A stretch of DNA of 64,000 nt from Paraescarpia echinospica (lineage: Eukaryota > Annelida > Polychaeta > Sabellida > Siboglinidae), in the NCBI GenBank assembly GCA_020002185.1, contig CM034537.1:66272866-66336865 (forward strand), written 5' to 3'. The translations under genes and the position numbers were made by a program. Below are positions 37,947-48,843 of this stretch, in pieces. The notes beneath the pieces were generated by a model, which was given only the letters and a program-made list of their open reading frames with translations, was not told where the DNA came from and ran no database searches. Every line of letters begins with the position of its first letter. Within the stretch, counting starts at the first letter, position 1.

Positions 37947-38590
37947 AGCAAATACAGAAGATGATCACTGATATCATTTACTAATAGACCACTACCAATC
38001 TTGCATTCAAGTTCAGAAGTAAAAATGTTGTCTATAAGGGTTGCAGAGGTAGTAGTAATTCTGCTAGGTCTATTAATTAAAGGGTATAGACCAAGACTGT
38101 ACATAAGAGCTACAAATAGCTTGGTTCCACTACGACTATCACATTTAAACAAATCTATATTGAAATCACCACATACATATATGGTTTTGGTGCAACGTAT
38201 ACGACTAAACAATTGTTCAATATTGTCATTAAATGAAACCATGTTAGACCCAGGGCACCTATATACACAAATGATCAGTGCAGTTTTGTGTCGGTTAATT
38301 TCACATTCAACAGTAAAACATTCTAATAAGTTATCAACTATTAATGACTTTTTTTCGCATAATCGCCCATTTAGCTTCTTGTTAACATAAATCACCACAC
38401 CTCCACCTTTTCTGTTGTCTCTAACAACATGAAAAGCATCATAATCATTAAACGTATATAAAGGAGATGAGTCCTTGCTCAGCCACGTTTCGCTTATTGC
38501 TATAATATCAAACTTTACATTAAGTGATTTGAGAAGATCTTGTATATCGCTGAAGCTAGTACTCAGACTTCTAGCATTAAAATGTACCAA
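37928..38590 (-). pseudogene. LINE AP-type endonuclease part of ORF2
   Basis: Endonuclease landmarks are HFNARS, IAISETWLS, GGGVVIYVN, VYRCPG, CGDFNIDLF and NDISDHL. The frame is open upstream of the first Met, into the truncated 5' end. After SDHL the reading continues in another frame (35,739-37,946), so a one-base-type shift at about 37,940-37,965 splits endonuclease from reverse transcriptase. Confidence 0.85.
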
Positions 38591-38667
38591 AGACAGACCA
38601 CCATCATAATTTCTGTTTACCTCATTATTGAATTGTTGTTCTGTATAATATTTACAAGATGTTGATA

Positions 38668-38930
38668 TGTTAGCTCAACACGTTGCACGAACCAAACTAT
38701 AGACACGAGTTGCACAAACAAAACACTAAACTTAGCCCAACAGGTTGCACGAATCAAACTATAGACACGAGTTGCACAAACGAAACACTAAACTTAGCGC
38801 AACAGGTTTCACGAATTGAACTTAGACCAACTAGTGGGACAAACGAAACACTAAACTTAGACCAACACGTTGCACGAACCAAACTATAGAGACCAGTAGC
38901 ACAAACGAAAGACCAAACACTTAGACCAAC
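38668..38930 (+). repeat. ~62-bp tandem array, left arm, after the LINE
   Basis: Four further monomers in the same orientation as 32,225-35,325, ending in a short transition (GACCAACGAGTGACAATT) into the ~41-bp array. Confidence 0.9.
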
Positions 38931-38934
38931 GAGT

Positions 38935-39910
38935 GACAATTCGACGGGTTATTGCGTCAAATCTCTCCTTTTTGGAGCAAATTCGACGTGTTGTTGTGTT
39001 AAATCCCTCTTTTTGGAGCAAATTCGACGCGTTGTCGCGTGAAATCCCTCTTTTTGCAGCAAATAGACGGGTTATCGCGTCAAATCCCTCTTTTTGCAGC
39101 AAATTCGACGCGTTTTCGTGTCAAATCCCTCTTTGTAGTGCAAATTCGACGTGTTGTCGCGTCAAATCCCTCTTTTTGGAGCAAATATTATTATTATTAT
39201 TATTACTAGCATTTCTATAGCGCCATATCTCCGGGACCAGCCCGTTCATAGGCGCGTACACACATTATAAGACGTACATGGAAAGAAATGTAAAAATATA
39301 TATGTATAAAGATGCCGGTAAATGTAATAATTATTAAGATTTACAAAATTGTATATATATAATGTGACCAACATACATGACAAATTTGCACAAATATTAA
39401 TGTAATTAAGAAAGAGAATATACATTATGATATATAAAATTGTATTAAAAGATAAATAATAATAAATTAATTAGAATACATTATATAGTAGAATAAATTA
39501 ATTGATTAAATAAAAATTGTATTAAAAGATAAATAATAATAAATTAATTAGAATACATTATATAATAGAATAAATTAATTGATTAAATACATATTCATAA
39601 AAAGTGTCCTACAGCACAGTTCCTCAGTCGATGCACGCCTACTTAAATAGATACGTTTTAAGGCAAGTTTTGAATTTATCCAAAGTCTCTATTTGACGAA
39701 CGTGGTTATCGCGTCAAATCCCTCTTTTTGGAACAAATTCAACGCGTTGTCGCGTCAAATCCCTCTTTTTGGAGCAAATAGACGGGTCATCGCGTCAAAT
39801 CCCTCCTTTTTGGAGCAAATTCGACGCGTTGTCGCGTCAAATCCCTCTTTTTGGAGCAAATTCGACGCGTTGTCGCGTCAAATCCCTCCTTTTTGGAGCA
39901 AATTCGTCAG
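38935..39910 (+). repeat. ~41-bp tandem array, left arm (interrupted)
   Basis: The unit is about 41 bp, built on GACGCGTTGTCGCGTC and AAATCCCTCTTTTTGGAGCA. The array lies at 38,937-39,186 and 39,700-39,910, split by an AT-rich insertion. Within each unit GACGCG and CGCGTC can pair as a hairpin. Confidence 0.92.
39187..39695. repeat. Dispersed repeat copy B interrupting the ~41-bp array
   Basis: It starts with an (ATT)n run and ATTTCTATAGCGCCATAT, matching copy A in SSR3 intron 4. It includes a ~77-bp AT-rich stretch duplicated in tandem (about 39,440-39,590). Confidence 0.7.
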
Positions 39911-40240
39911 TTTATCGAGTGACATCTCTACCAAACTTAGCGCACGAGACTACGGCCAAGACACTGAATGAGACTTCATGTTCCAAGAACCATTCCGTTC
40001 TTTACACTTGAATAGTAAACACGTACATCATGAGCTTATGGACTAATCTACCAGCTACCAACAAGCTTACATCATCATCATCATCACGTGCAGCCTTCCA
40101 GTACCCGGATTGCAATAGACATTTCACACATCGAAACAACTTGAAACGACACAGGATCCTCAGTCGCTGTGCACTGTCGACAAACGCTACATTGCTGAAA
40201 TCACTTGTCCTGAAGCTCACTACGACATCTGTGTAACAAC
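39911..40240. other. Unique centre of the palindrome
   Basis: The only stretch of the giant element that has no inverted partner and is not a later insertion. It contains the small zinc-finger-like ORF and a CATCATCATCATCATCACG run. Confidence 0.75.
40030..40236 (+). CDS. Small ORF with a degenerate C2H2-type zinc finger
   Basis: 68 codons from ATG. FQYPDCNRHFTHRNNLKRH at residues 23-41 has the layout of a C2H2 finger: one Cys, the conserved Phe, Leu and first His, then a Cys in place of the last ligand (RHRILSRC). The first Cys of the expected pair is a Tyr, so metal binding may be lost. It may be a terminal exon or a remnant of a longer protein. Its style resembles the C2H2-type fingers at the N-terminus of the Polinton polymerase at 52,358, but that is only a visual likeness. 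Confidence 0.45.
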   Translation: MSLWTNLPATNKLTSSSSSRAAFQYPDCNRHFTHRNNLKRHRILSRCALSTNATLLKSLVLKLTTTSV

Positions 40241-40660
40241 GCGTCGAATTTGCTCCAAAAAGAGGGATTTGACGCGACAAAACGACTATTTTCTCCAAAA
40301 AGAGGGATTTGACGCGATAACCCGTCTATTTGCTCCAAAAAGAGGGATTCGACGCGACAACGCGTCGAATTTGGTCCAAAAAGGAGGAATTTGACGCTAT
40401 AACCCGTCTATTTGCTCCAAAAAGAAGGATTTGAGGGATAACCCATCTATTTGCTCCAAAAAGAGGGATTTGACGCGACAACGCGTCGAATTTGCTCCAA
40501 AAAGAAGGATTTGACGCGATAACCCGTCTATTTGCTGCAAAAAGAGGGTTTTGACGCGACAACGCGTCGAATTTGCTCCCAAAAGAGTTATTTGACACGA
40601 CAACGCGTCGAATTTGCTCCAAAAAGGAAGGATTTGGCGCGATAACCCGTCGAATTGTCA
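40241..40660 (-). repeat. ~41-bp tandem array, right arm
   Basis: Reverse complement of the array at 38,935-39,910: GCTCCAAAAAGAGGGATTTG with GACGCGACAACGCGTCG, about ten units. Confidence 0.93.
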
Positions 40661-43149
40661 CTCGTTGGTCTAAGTGTTTGGTGTTTCGTTTGTCCTACTA
40701 GTTGGTCTAAGTTCAATTCGTGCAACCTGTTGGGCTAAGTTTAGTGTTTCGTTTGTGCAACTCGTGTCTATAGTTTGGTTCTTGCAACGTGTTGGTCTAA
40801 GTTTAGTGTTTCGTTTGTTCCACTAGTTGGTCTAAGTTCAATTCGTGCAACCTGTTCGGCTAAGTTTAGTGTTTCGTTTGTGCAACTCGTGTCTATAGTT
40901 TGGTTCGTCCAACGTGTTGGTCTAAGTTTAGTGTTTCGTTTGTCCCACTAGTTGGTCTAACTTCAATTCGTGCAACCTGTTGGGCTAAGTTTAGTGTTTC
41001 GTTTGTCCCACTAGTTGATCTAAGTTCAATTCCTGCAACATGTTGGGCTAACTTTAGTGTTTCGTTTGTGCAACTCGTGTCTACAGTCTGATTCGTGCAA
41101 CCTGTTGGGCTAAGTTTATTGTTTCGTTTGTGCAACTCGTGTCTATAGTTTGGTTCGTGCAACGTGTTGGTCTAAGTTTAGTGTTTCGTTTGTCCCACTA
41201 GTTGGTCTAAGTTCAATTCGTGTAACCTGTTGGGCTAAGTTTAGTGTTTCGTTTGTGCAACTCGTGTCTATAGTTCAATTCGTGCAACCTGTTGGGCTAA
41301 GTTTAATGTTTCGTTTGTGCAACTCGTGTCTATTCTTTGGTTCGTGCAACGTGTTGGTCTAAATTTCGTGTTTCGTTTGTCCCACTAGTTGGTCTAAGTT
41401 CAATTCGTGCAATCTGTTGGGCTAAGTTTAGTGTTTCTTTTGTACAACTCGTGTCTATAGTTTGATTCGTGCAACCTGTTGGGCTAAGTTTAGTGTTTCG
41501 TTTGTGCAACTCGTGTCTATAGTTTGGTTCGTGCAACGTGTTGGTCTAAGTTTAGTGTTTCGTTTGTCCCACTAGTTGGTCTAAGTTCAATTCGTGCAAC
41601 CTGTTGGGCTAAGTTTAATGTTTCGTTTGTACAACTCGTGTATATAGTTTGATTCGTGCAACCTGTTGGGCTAAGTTTAGTGTTTCGTTTGTGCAACACG
41701 TGTCTATAGTTTGGTTCGTGCAACGTGTTGGTCTAAGTATAGTGTTTCGTTTGTCCCACTAGTTGGTCTAAGTTCAATTCGTGCAACCTGTTGGGCTAAA
41801 TTTAGTGTTTCGTTTGTGCAACTCGTGTCTATAGTTTGGTTCTTGCAACGTGTTGGTCTACGTTTAGTGTTTCGTTTGTTCCACTAGTTGGTCTAAGTTC
41901 AATTCGTGCAACCTGTTGGGCTAAGTTTAGTGTTTCGTTTGTGCAACTCGTGTCTAAAATTTGGTTCGTCCAACGTGTTGGTCTAAGTTTAGTGTTTCGT
42001 TTGTCCCACTAGTTGGTCTAACTTCAATTCGTGCAACCTGTTGGGCTAAGTTTAGTGTTTCGTTTGTCCCACTAGTTGGTCTAAGTTCAATTCCTGCAAC
42101 ATGTTGGGCTAACTTTAATGTTTCGTTTGTGCAACTCGTGTCTACAGTTTGATTCGTGCAACCTGTTGGGCTAAGTTTATTGTTTCGTTTGTGCGACTCG
42201 TGTCTATAGTTTGGTTCGTGCAACGTGTTGGTCTAAGTTTAGTTTTTCGTTTGTCCCACTAGTTGGTCTAAGTTCAATTCGTGTAACCTGTTGGGCTAAG
42301 TTTAGTGTTTCGTTTGTGCAACTCGTGTCTATAGTTCAATTCGTGCAACCTGTTGGGCTAAGTTTAATGTTTCGTTTGTGCAACTCGTGTCTATACTTTG
42401 GTTCGTGCAACGTGTTGGTCTAAATTTCGTGTTTCGTTTGTCCCACTAGTTGGTCTAAGTTTAATTCGTGCAATCTGTTGGGCTAAGTTTAGTGTTTCTT
42501 TTGTACAACTCGTGTCTATAGTTTGATTCGTGCAACCTGTTGGGCTAAGTTTAGTGTTTCGTTTGTGCAACTCGTGTCTATAGTTTGGTTCGTGCAACGT
42601 GTTGGTCTAAGTTTAGTGTTTCGTTTGTCCTACTAGTTGGTCTAAGTTCAATTCGTGCAACCTGTTGGGCTAAGTTTAATGTTTCGTTTGTACAACTCGT
42701 GTATATAGTTTGATTCGTGCAACCTGTTGGGCTAAGTTTAGTGTTTCGTTTGTGCAACACGTGTCTATAGTTTGGTTCGTGCAACGTGTTGGTCTAAGTT
42801 TAGTGTTTCGTTTGTCCCACTAGTTGGTCTAACTTCAATTCGTGCAACCTGTTGGGCTAAGTTTAGTGTTTCGTTTGTGCAACTCGTGTCTATAGTTTGG
42901 TTCGTGCAACGTGTTGGTCTAAGTTTAGTGTATCGTTTGTCCCACTAGTTGGTCTAAGTTCAATTCGTGCAACCTGTTGGGCTAAGTTTAGTGTTTCGTT
43001 TGTGTAACTCGTGTCTATAGTTTGGTTCGTGCAACGTGTTGGTCTAAGTTTAGTGTTTCATTTGTCCCACTAGTTGGTCATAGTTCAATTCGTGCATGTC
43101 CAACCTGTTGGGCTAAGTTTAGTGTTTCGTTTGTGCAACTCGTGTCTAT
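40661..43149 (-). repeat. ~62-bp tandem array, right arm
   Basis: Reverse complement of the left ~62-bp array. A larger block is itself duplicated: 40,890-41,720 resembles 41,950-42,780 almost base for base, giving a ~1,061-bp higher-order repeat. Confidence 0.93.
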
Positions 43150-44130
43150 TATGCCACGCGATAACCCGTCTATTTGCCTGAAAGAGGAGGGATGCCACGC
43201 GATAACCCAAAAGCACTACCTGTTTAACCAACTCACCTCGCGTACAAAATTACTGCGCATACCATGACGTCACATGATGGGATTACATTACATACGCGCA
43301 AGTTCAAAACAAGGTCTAACCAAACCACTATCTGTATAACCAACTCACCTCGCGCACAAAATCACTGCGCGTAGAAGTTTAATGATATCATACAGGGTGC
43401 GCGCGCTCACGCCCGCAACAAACAAACAAGTCCAGAATGTATGTATCTATGTATATGTATGTCTTTATACCTGTCCCTATGATCACTGCCCTTGGTATCC
43501 TTGCTGTTGACAATACGGATAGTCTCTTTAGTTGTGAAGTGTAAGGGTATTAGTAAGGTTCCCAACACATGCTTTGCATTACACTAAGAAAAAGACACAA
43601 GATGAAGTTTGCACTTTTTATTCGTGTACAACACAAACGTATTTACATGTCACACTCCATAACTACAAGAACCAGAGACTAAACATTGATACATAGTCTT
43701 GCAAAGTTTAATCGTATACAAGACGATATCGCACCTCACTACTTCAGTCTTGCCTGCCATTCGACGAGGAGCCCTTGTGGGTCCAACAAAGTTGGTTCGG
43801 ATACTTGGTTGCAGTATTGTTCCAGAGAGTCAAACAGTTTTTAATCAACCTCACCCTCCATTACTGTCAGAACCATTTGTTTCATAGTGTTTCACCACTG
43901 TTTCGAAACGGATTCTTGCAACCAAGTATTGGTATTACACAACTGTTCGACTGTTACGTCGGATAGCTTCACGCCTGCGTCTAACAAATCACTCAAGCAG
44001 TCTTTCACCACAGCAGTTGAATTAATGACTTCCATCTATGTATGCCTCTATATTCGTCTGTATATGTATGTATCTATGTATATCTCTATTGATCCATTTT
44101 CGGTTACCAATACCAGGTTGGGTGTTTTAC

Positions 44131-45715
44131 AACAGACTTACTTAGACTTAGTTCCTCCTGTTCCTTTCGGAACATCGGGCGACGAGCTTTCTCCATCTAC
44201 TACGGTCTTTCGCAATTTCTTTGGCCTCATTCCAGGTGATTTTCATTTCTGCCAGATCTTCTTTAAACGTTTTGCGCCAGGTCTTAGTCGGCCTTCCTCT
44301 CCTCCTGTTTCCACCTTCAGGAACCCATTCCATTGCTACATGTGCAGTTCTCTCTCTTGGTAAGCGTAGGATATGTCCCGCTAGTCTTCGTCGTAGAGAC
44401 TTAACTATGTATTGCAGGCTATCCAAGCCTGCCCTCCTCATCACTTCATCATTGGTGATGTGTTCTCTCCACGATATGCCCTACCGGAGACATCGTCGGT
44501 GAAATATGTGTAGTTTTTTTTATATCCTCTCCGTATTCTTCCACGTTTCACAGGCATATATCGCTGTTGGTATTACGATTGACATGTAAAGACGTAGTTT
44601 TATGTCCTTTCTGATGGTGTTACTGGACCATATTGGACGTATTCTTTGGAACGCTGCTGATGCCTTGCCTATCCTTGCTCGTACATCTACTTCCGCGTCG
44701 CCTTTCCTAGAGATGTATCTTCCGAGGTAAGGGAAGTTCTCGACGCATTGCAACTCTTCCTGACCGTTCAGAATGTGGGGTTCAGATCCATCACCAGCTG
44801 ACAATGTTTTTGTCTTCCCATAGCTGATTCGTAATCCAACCGTCTCTCCATTTTCGTTTAAAGTATTGGTCATCTCTTGTAGGATCCCCGGCGTGTGGCT
44901 GAGCAGTGCAATAGCATCGGCAAAGTCAAGGTCTGTCAACCTATTATTTATCCATTTAATACCAAAGTTCGGGTCTTTCATCGTTTTCCTCATGATCAAG
45001 TCGATAACAACAACAAAGAGGAAAGGGGACAAGATGAAACATTGACGTACACCTGTCTCTATATCGAAAATGTCTGTGTAGCCATCGTTTGTCTTGATGC
45101 AGCAGTTGGTGTTTCGGTATAGCGATTTGAAAATGTATATATATTTGCTTGGTGTGCCGTATAGCTTCAGGATTTGCCATAGCGAATATATGTGGACACT
45201 GTCGAAAGCCTTCTTAAAGTCAATGAAATTGACTAAAAGAGGTATCTGGAACTCTCTGCTTTGTTCGATGATGTTTCGCAATGTGAAGGTCTGCTCATAG
45301 CATAACCTTCCTCTTCGAAAACCAGCTTGTTCCTCCCGGAGGTACTGGTCAACTGCTGTCTTCAGCCGGTTTAGGATCACACTGCAAAACACTTTTCCAG
45401 GCACTGACATCAATGTTATTCCTCGCCAGTTATTGCAATCGTTCAGGCACCCCTTCTTTGGTAACGTCATGATCACTCCTCGTCTCCAATCAACAGGAAC
45501 TTCCTCCTCAGACCAAATCAGATTGAACAAGTAGGTTAACTCGTCTACAACCCCGTCCTTGCCATGTTTCAATAGTTCGGCCGATACTTCATCAAGGCCC
45601 GCTGCTTTGTTGTTCTTGAGGCTTTCGATTGCTTTGGAAACTTCTGCCCTGGTGATGTCATTGGTGATTACATCAAGCTCGTTTGCGTTTGGTTCCTGTT
45701 CGAAGTTGAAGCAAG
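44131..45715 (-). mobile_element. RTE-like LINE fragment inserted in the right TIR
   Basis: The left TIR is continuous where this sequence interrupts the right one (between TGTTTTACAACAG and GAAGCAAGTTTGAAAGG). The minus strand encodes RT and the C-terminal region. The 3' end is ACTTACTTAGACTTAG-like on the plus strand. No clear target duplication is visible. Confidence 0.85.
44148..45715 (-). pseudogene. RTE-like reverse transcriptase, truncated and broken
   Basis: The frame is open from the truncated 5' edge near 45,712 to a stop at 44,520. It includes NNKAAGLDEVSAELLKHG, CNNWRGITLMSVPGKVF, EEQAGFRRGR, VNFIDFKKAFDSVH and TGVRQCFILSPFLF. The catalytic FADD reads FADA (LDFADAIALLS), so the second Asp is lost. 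After the stop the C-terminal part continues in another frame at 44,444-44,148 with RRAGLDSLQYIV, GGNRRRGRPTKTWRKTF and RSRWRKLVARCS. Upstream endonuclease is absent. Confidence 0.85.
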
Positions 45716-46499
45716 TTTGAAAGGATTACCGAAGAAGCACGACATTAAACACTACAGTATGGAATAAAGATAAAAACGTTCTAATGGGTCTTTATACACT
45801 TGACCATTATATAAACACTGATACATCTTATCTGAAAGGTTATTATGTTCCTGTACACATGTACTGTTCTATCATAACGCTTCACTTTGTTACGTGCCTG
45901 ATTCGAAAAACAGATTTGCAACCAATTATTTATTCGGTAAGTTTGGTGTCAAGACCATCAAGTTGACATCGTGTCTCGCGCATAGCGCATCGCGCATCGC
46001 TTGTGTTTACTTCTTTACATACGTACATACGTGTGGATTAAGAATGATAGCATGATAACAGGTTGAAACAATACTGTTGATCTCTAGATGCAGATGAAAC
46101 ACAGATGAGACTTGAACAGGGAATACCACTTCAAAACATATTGGAACCAGTTTGCAATCAGTTTTCAAGCGACGCTCAAGTGAGACACGGCTGGTAAGTA
46201 TAAATGTTATATGTCGATACCCGGCTGTTCTTCCAACACGCTGTTCTTCAATACCAGTTTATACCAGTTTACACCATGAGTTCAATATAGTTCTTGCAAT
46301 TGTTGACTAACCAAATCACAATGATAGCTTTGACGTAAAACAGGGAGTGTGCGCTCATGCTCGCAACAAACAAACAAGTCTAGACACGTCTCGTGTACGG
46401 AATTTATAAAAGACACGAATTTAACCACTACCTAATAACACTAGCCAATATGTTTGACCTATGATGCGCGTAGCAATTTATAGTTTAATGATGTCACTG

Positions 46500-46860
46500 C
46501 ATCATGACGTCTCATGATGGGATTATATTCAAGCGCACAAGCTCAAAACGATGGCTAACCAAACCACTACCTGTATAACTAACTCACCTCGCGCACAAAA
46601 TTACTGCGCGTACCATGACGTCACTGACCATGACGCCACGTGATGGAATTAAATTCAAACGCGCAAGTTCAAAACAATGACTAACCAAATCACTATGATT
46701 ACGACCTAATTGACACGCGCACAAAATTACTGCGCGTACCATGATGTTACTGACCATGACGTCACGAAATGGAATTGTATTGAAGCGCGCAAGTTCAAAA
46801 CGATGGCTAACCAAATCACTACCTGTAAAACCAACTCACCTTGCGTACAAAGTTACTGCG
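46500..46860. promoter_or_regulatory. CRE-like TGACGTCA array in the right TIR
   Basis: About three units in inverted orientation to 29,570-30,490, with TGACGTCA at about 46,617 and near 46,758 plus one-base variants. Functional role is inference. Confidence 0.5.
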
Positions 46861-47695
46861 CGTAGCAGTTTATAGTTTAATGACGTCATGCAGGGTGCGC
46901 ACGCTGACGCTCGTAACAAACAAACATGTCCAGTCACGTCTAGTGTACGGGATTTATAAGAGACACGAATTTGGGTACTAATGTACGGAAATGATACCAA
47001 ACGTATAATTCCAAGATGGTCGCTCTGTTCGAAAAAACGAGGCTATAGGTTCTGATATAACATAGTCCTATATGTAGTCTACATGTCGTATACATTACTT
47101 CAGATAAAACGACCTCTGCTGAATTCATAATCTTTTATTATATAAATTACGCCTTATTATAACACCACATTTTATACATGTCTTCTTCAACCAAATAAGG
47201 GCCCGATCCCTTGACGGAGTCTCGGCCTACGGGCCAAGTAATCTTGTGTGTGACATATTCAAATGCGGTATATTTTATTTTTTCAAAAAGTCGTCGGATA
47301 CCTTTACGATAATAGCTCCTATCCTTTAGCATGGGGAAAATTCAACATTTAGTCGTATACGTTTACGATAATTCCTATGCTTTAACACGGGGTAAAAATT
47401 TCCTATCTCTTAACATGGGGAAAATTCAAAATTTCGTCGTATACGTTTACGATAATTGCTCCTATCCTTTAACATGGGGTAAAAATTCCCTATCTTTTAA
47501 CATAGGGGAAAAATGTCCTATCTCTTAACCCGGGAGCGCCCTGGAGGAAATCCCTATCTTTTAACATGGAACCGGAACTACTTTTCCACTCCCTATCCTT
47601 TAACCCGGGAGCGCTCGGGGGAAATCCCTCTCTTTTAACATGGGATTTCCTCCAGGGCGCGCCACCGTCCCCGCTGATTATACTATATTACTACT

Positions 47696-48338
47696 CATGT
47701 GTGTACACTGCCTGTATCATGTCCTAAAATGCGAGGGCTATAATTCACTGGTGTGTATTATATCAATCAATTGTGTGTAATACTAGACATGTGTGTACAC
47801 TGTCTGTATCACGTCATAAAATTGGAGGACTGTAATTCACTGGTGTGTATTTTATCAATCAATTGTGTGTAATACTAGACATGTGTGTACACTGTCTGTA
47901 TCATGTCCTACAATGGGAGGGGTGTAATTCACTGGCGGGCATTATATCAATCAATTGTGTGTAATAGTAGACATATGTGTACACTGTCTGTATCATGTCC
48001 TACAATTGGAGGGCTGTAATACACTGGTGTGTATTATATCAATCAATTGTGTGTAATACTAGACATGTGTGTTCACTGTCTGTATCATGTCCTACAATGG
48101 GAGGGCTGTAATTTACTGGTGAGTATTGTATCAATCAAGTGTGTGTAATACTAGACATGTGTGTACCCTGTCTGTATCATGTTCTACAATGGGAGGGCTG
48201 TAATTCACTGGTGTGTATTGTATCAATCAATTGTGTGTAATATTAGACATGTGTGTATACTGTCTGTATCATGTCCTACAATGGGAGAGCTGTAATTCAC
48301 TGGTGTGTATTATATCAATCAATTGTGTGTAATACTAG

Positions 48339-48383
<45 letters not shown>

Positions 48384-48421
48384 GTCTGTATTATGTCCTA
48401 TAATGGGAGGACTGTAATTCA
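47696..48421. repeat. 92-bp satellite, right block
   Basis: It resumes in phase with the left block at the duplicated CATGTG. About eight copies, more diverged than the left block, with a (GT)n expansion at 48,340-48,380. Confidence 0.95.
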
Positions 48422-48837
48422 TAGTGCAGAAGGTGACGTGATTGTATTGGGATTCCTTATGTATTGCTGTTATTTTTTTATTGTTAATAGATGTACGATT
48501 ACTGTCCAGTTGTAATATTATATGCTTATATGTTAAAGACCGTCGAGTATCCCTCTGGGAACTTAAAATTGACCAATTGAATAAACTGTGTTGTGCCAAA
48601 AAAACTCTAGTCGTCTGCCGTGTTTATACGTCCGTCCGTGCGTGCGTGCGTGTGTGCGTGCGTGTGTACGGTACGGTACGGTCCGGTCCGGTCCGGTCCG
48701 GTTCGGTACCGTACCGTACGACACATCCATGTCAACTATACGGTGTCCTCATTTGTGAACTTATGTCACGGCGGCGCCCTGGTTGTCACACTTCGAAAAA
48801 ACCGCAAAAGCCCCACTAGTTTTCGTTGGCAACAAAG
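48422..48837. other. Spacer between satellite and Polinton, with a GTACGG/CCGTAC simple repeat
   Basis: No gene recognised. 48,630-48,722 runs (GTGC)n, GTACGGTACGGTACGG, (GGTCC)n, GGTTCGGTACC, GTACCGTACG, so GGTAC and GTACC phrases can pair as a hairpin. Confidence 0.6.
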
Positions 48838-48843
48838 AACGTG

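Larger units (their letters stand above)
35325..38667 (-). mobile_element. LINE inserted in the ~62-bp array (jockey/CR1 group)
   Basis: The array is interrupted after ACACTAAACTT and resumes at about 38,668. The minus strand gives endonuclease then reverse transcriptase, followed by a 3' UTR with AT microsatellite sequence at 35,470-35,560 and an AATAAA near the 35,325 end. The 5' end is truncated just before the endonuclease. Confidence 0.88.
25390..47695. mobile_element. Giant palindromic element with Polinton-like ends and 6-bp target duplication
   Basis: The satellite is split exactly at a duplicated CATGTG (25,384-25,389 and 47,696-47,701), and its phase continues across if one copy is removed. 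The element starts AGTAGTAATATA and ends TATATTACTACT. After removing the CR1 and its 9-bp duplication, the left end continues into TAATCAGCGGGGACGG, as the right end does in reverse complement. Both arms carry the same parts in mirror order: TIR with a TGACGTCA-bearing array, ~62-bp array, ~41-bp array. They meet around 39,910-40,240. Terminal AGT/ACT and a 6-bp duplication match Maverick/Polinton integration, but no Polinton gene is seen. Full length is 22,306 bp, about 18.9 kb without the CR1. Confidence 0.85.
43150..47695 (-). repeat. Right terminal inverted repeat of the giant element
   Basis: Mirror of the left TIR: GCCACGCGATAACCC at 43,153, the segment matching 31,230-32,200 at about 43,200-44,130, the RTE insertion, then about 45,730-47,680 matching 28,850-31,230. 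The CRE-like array here has only about three units (46,500-46,860) against seven or eight on the left. Confidence 0.85.

Noticed and set aside
32461..42784. Dozens of 60-90-codon open frames (MHEPNYRHELHKRNTK..., MVRATCWSKFSVSF...)
   Set aside because: They are translations of the ~62-bp tandem array on both strands; the higher-order unit is not a multiple of three and the frames have no start or domain logic.
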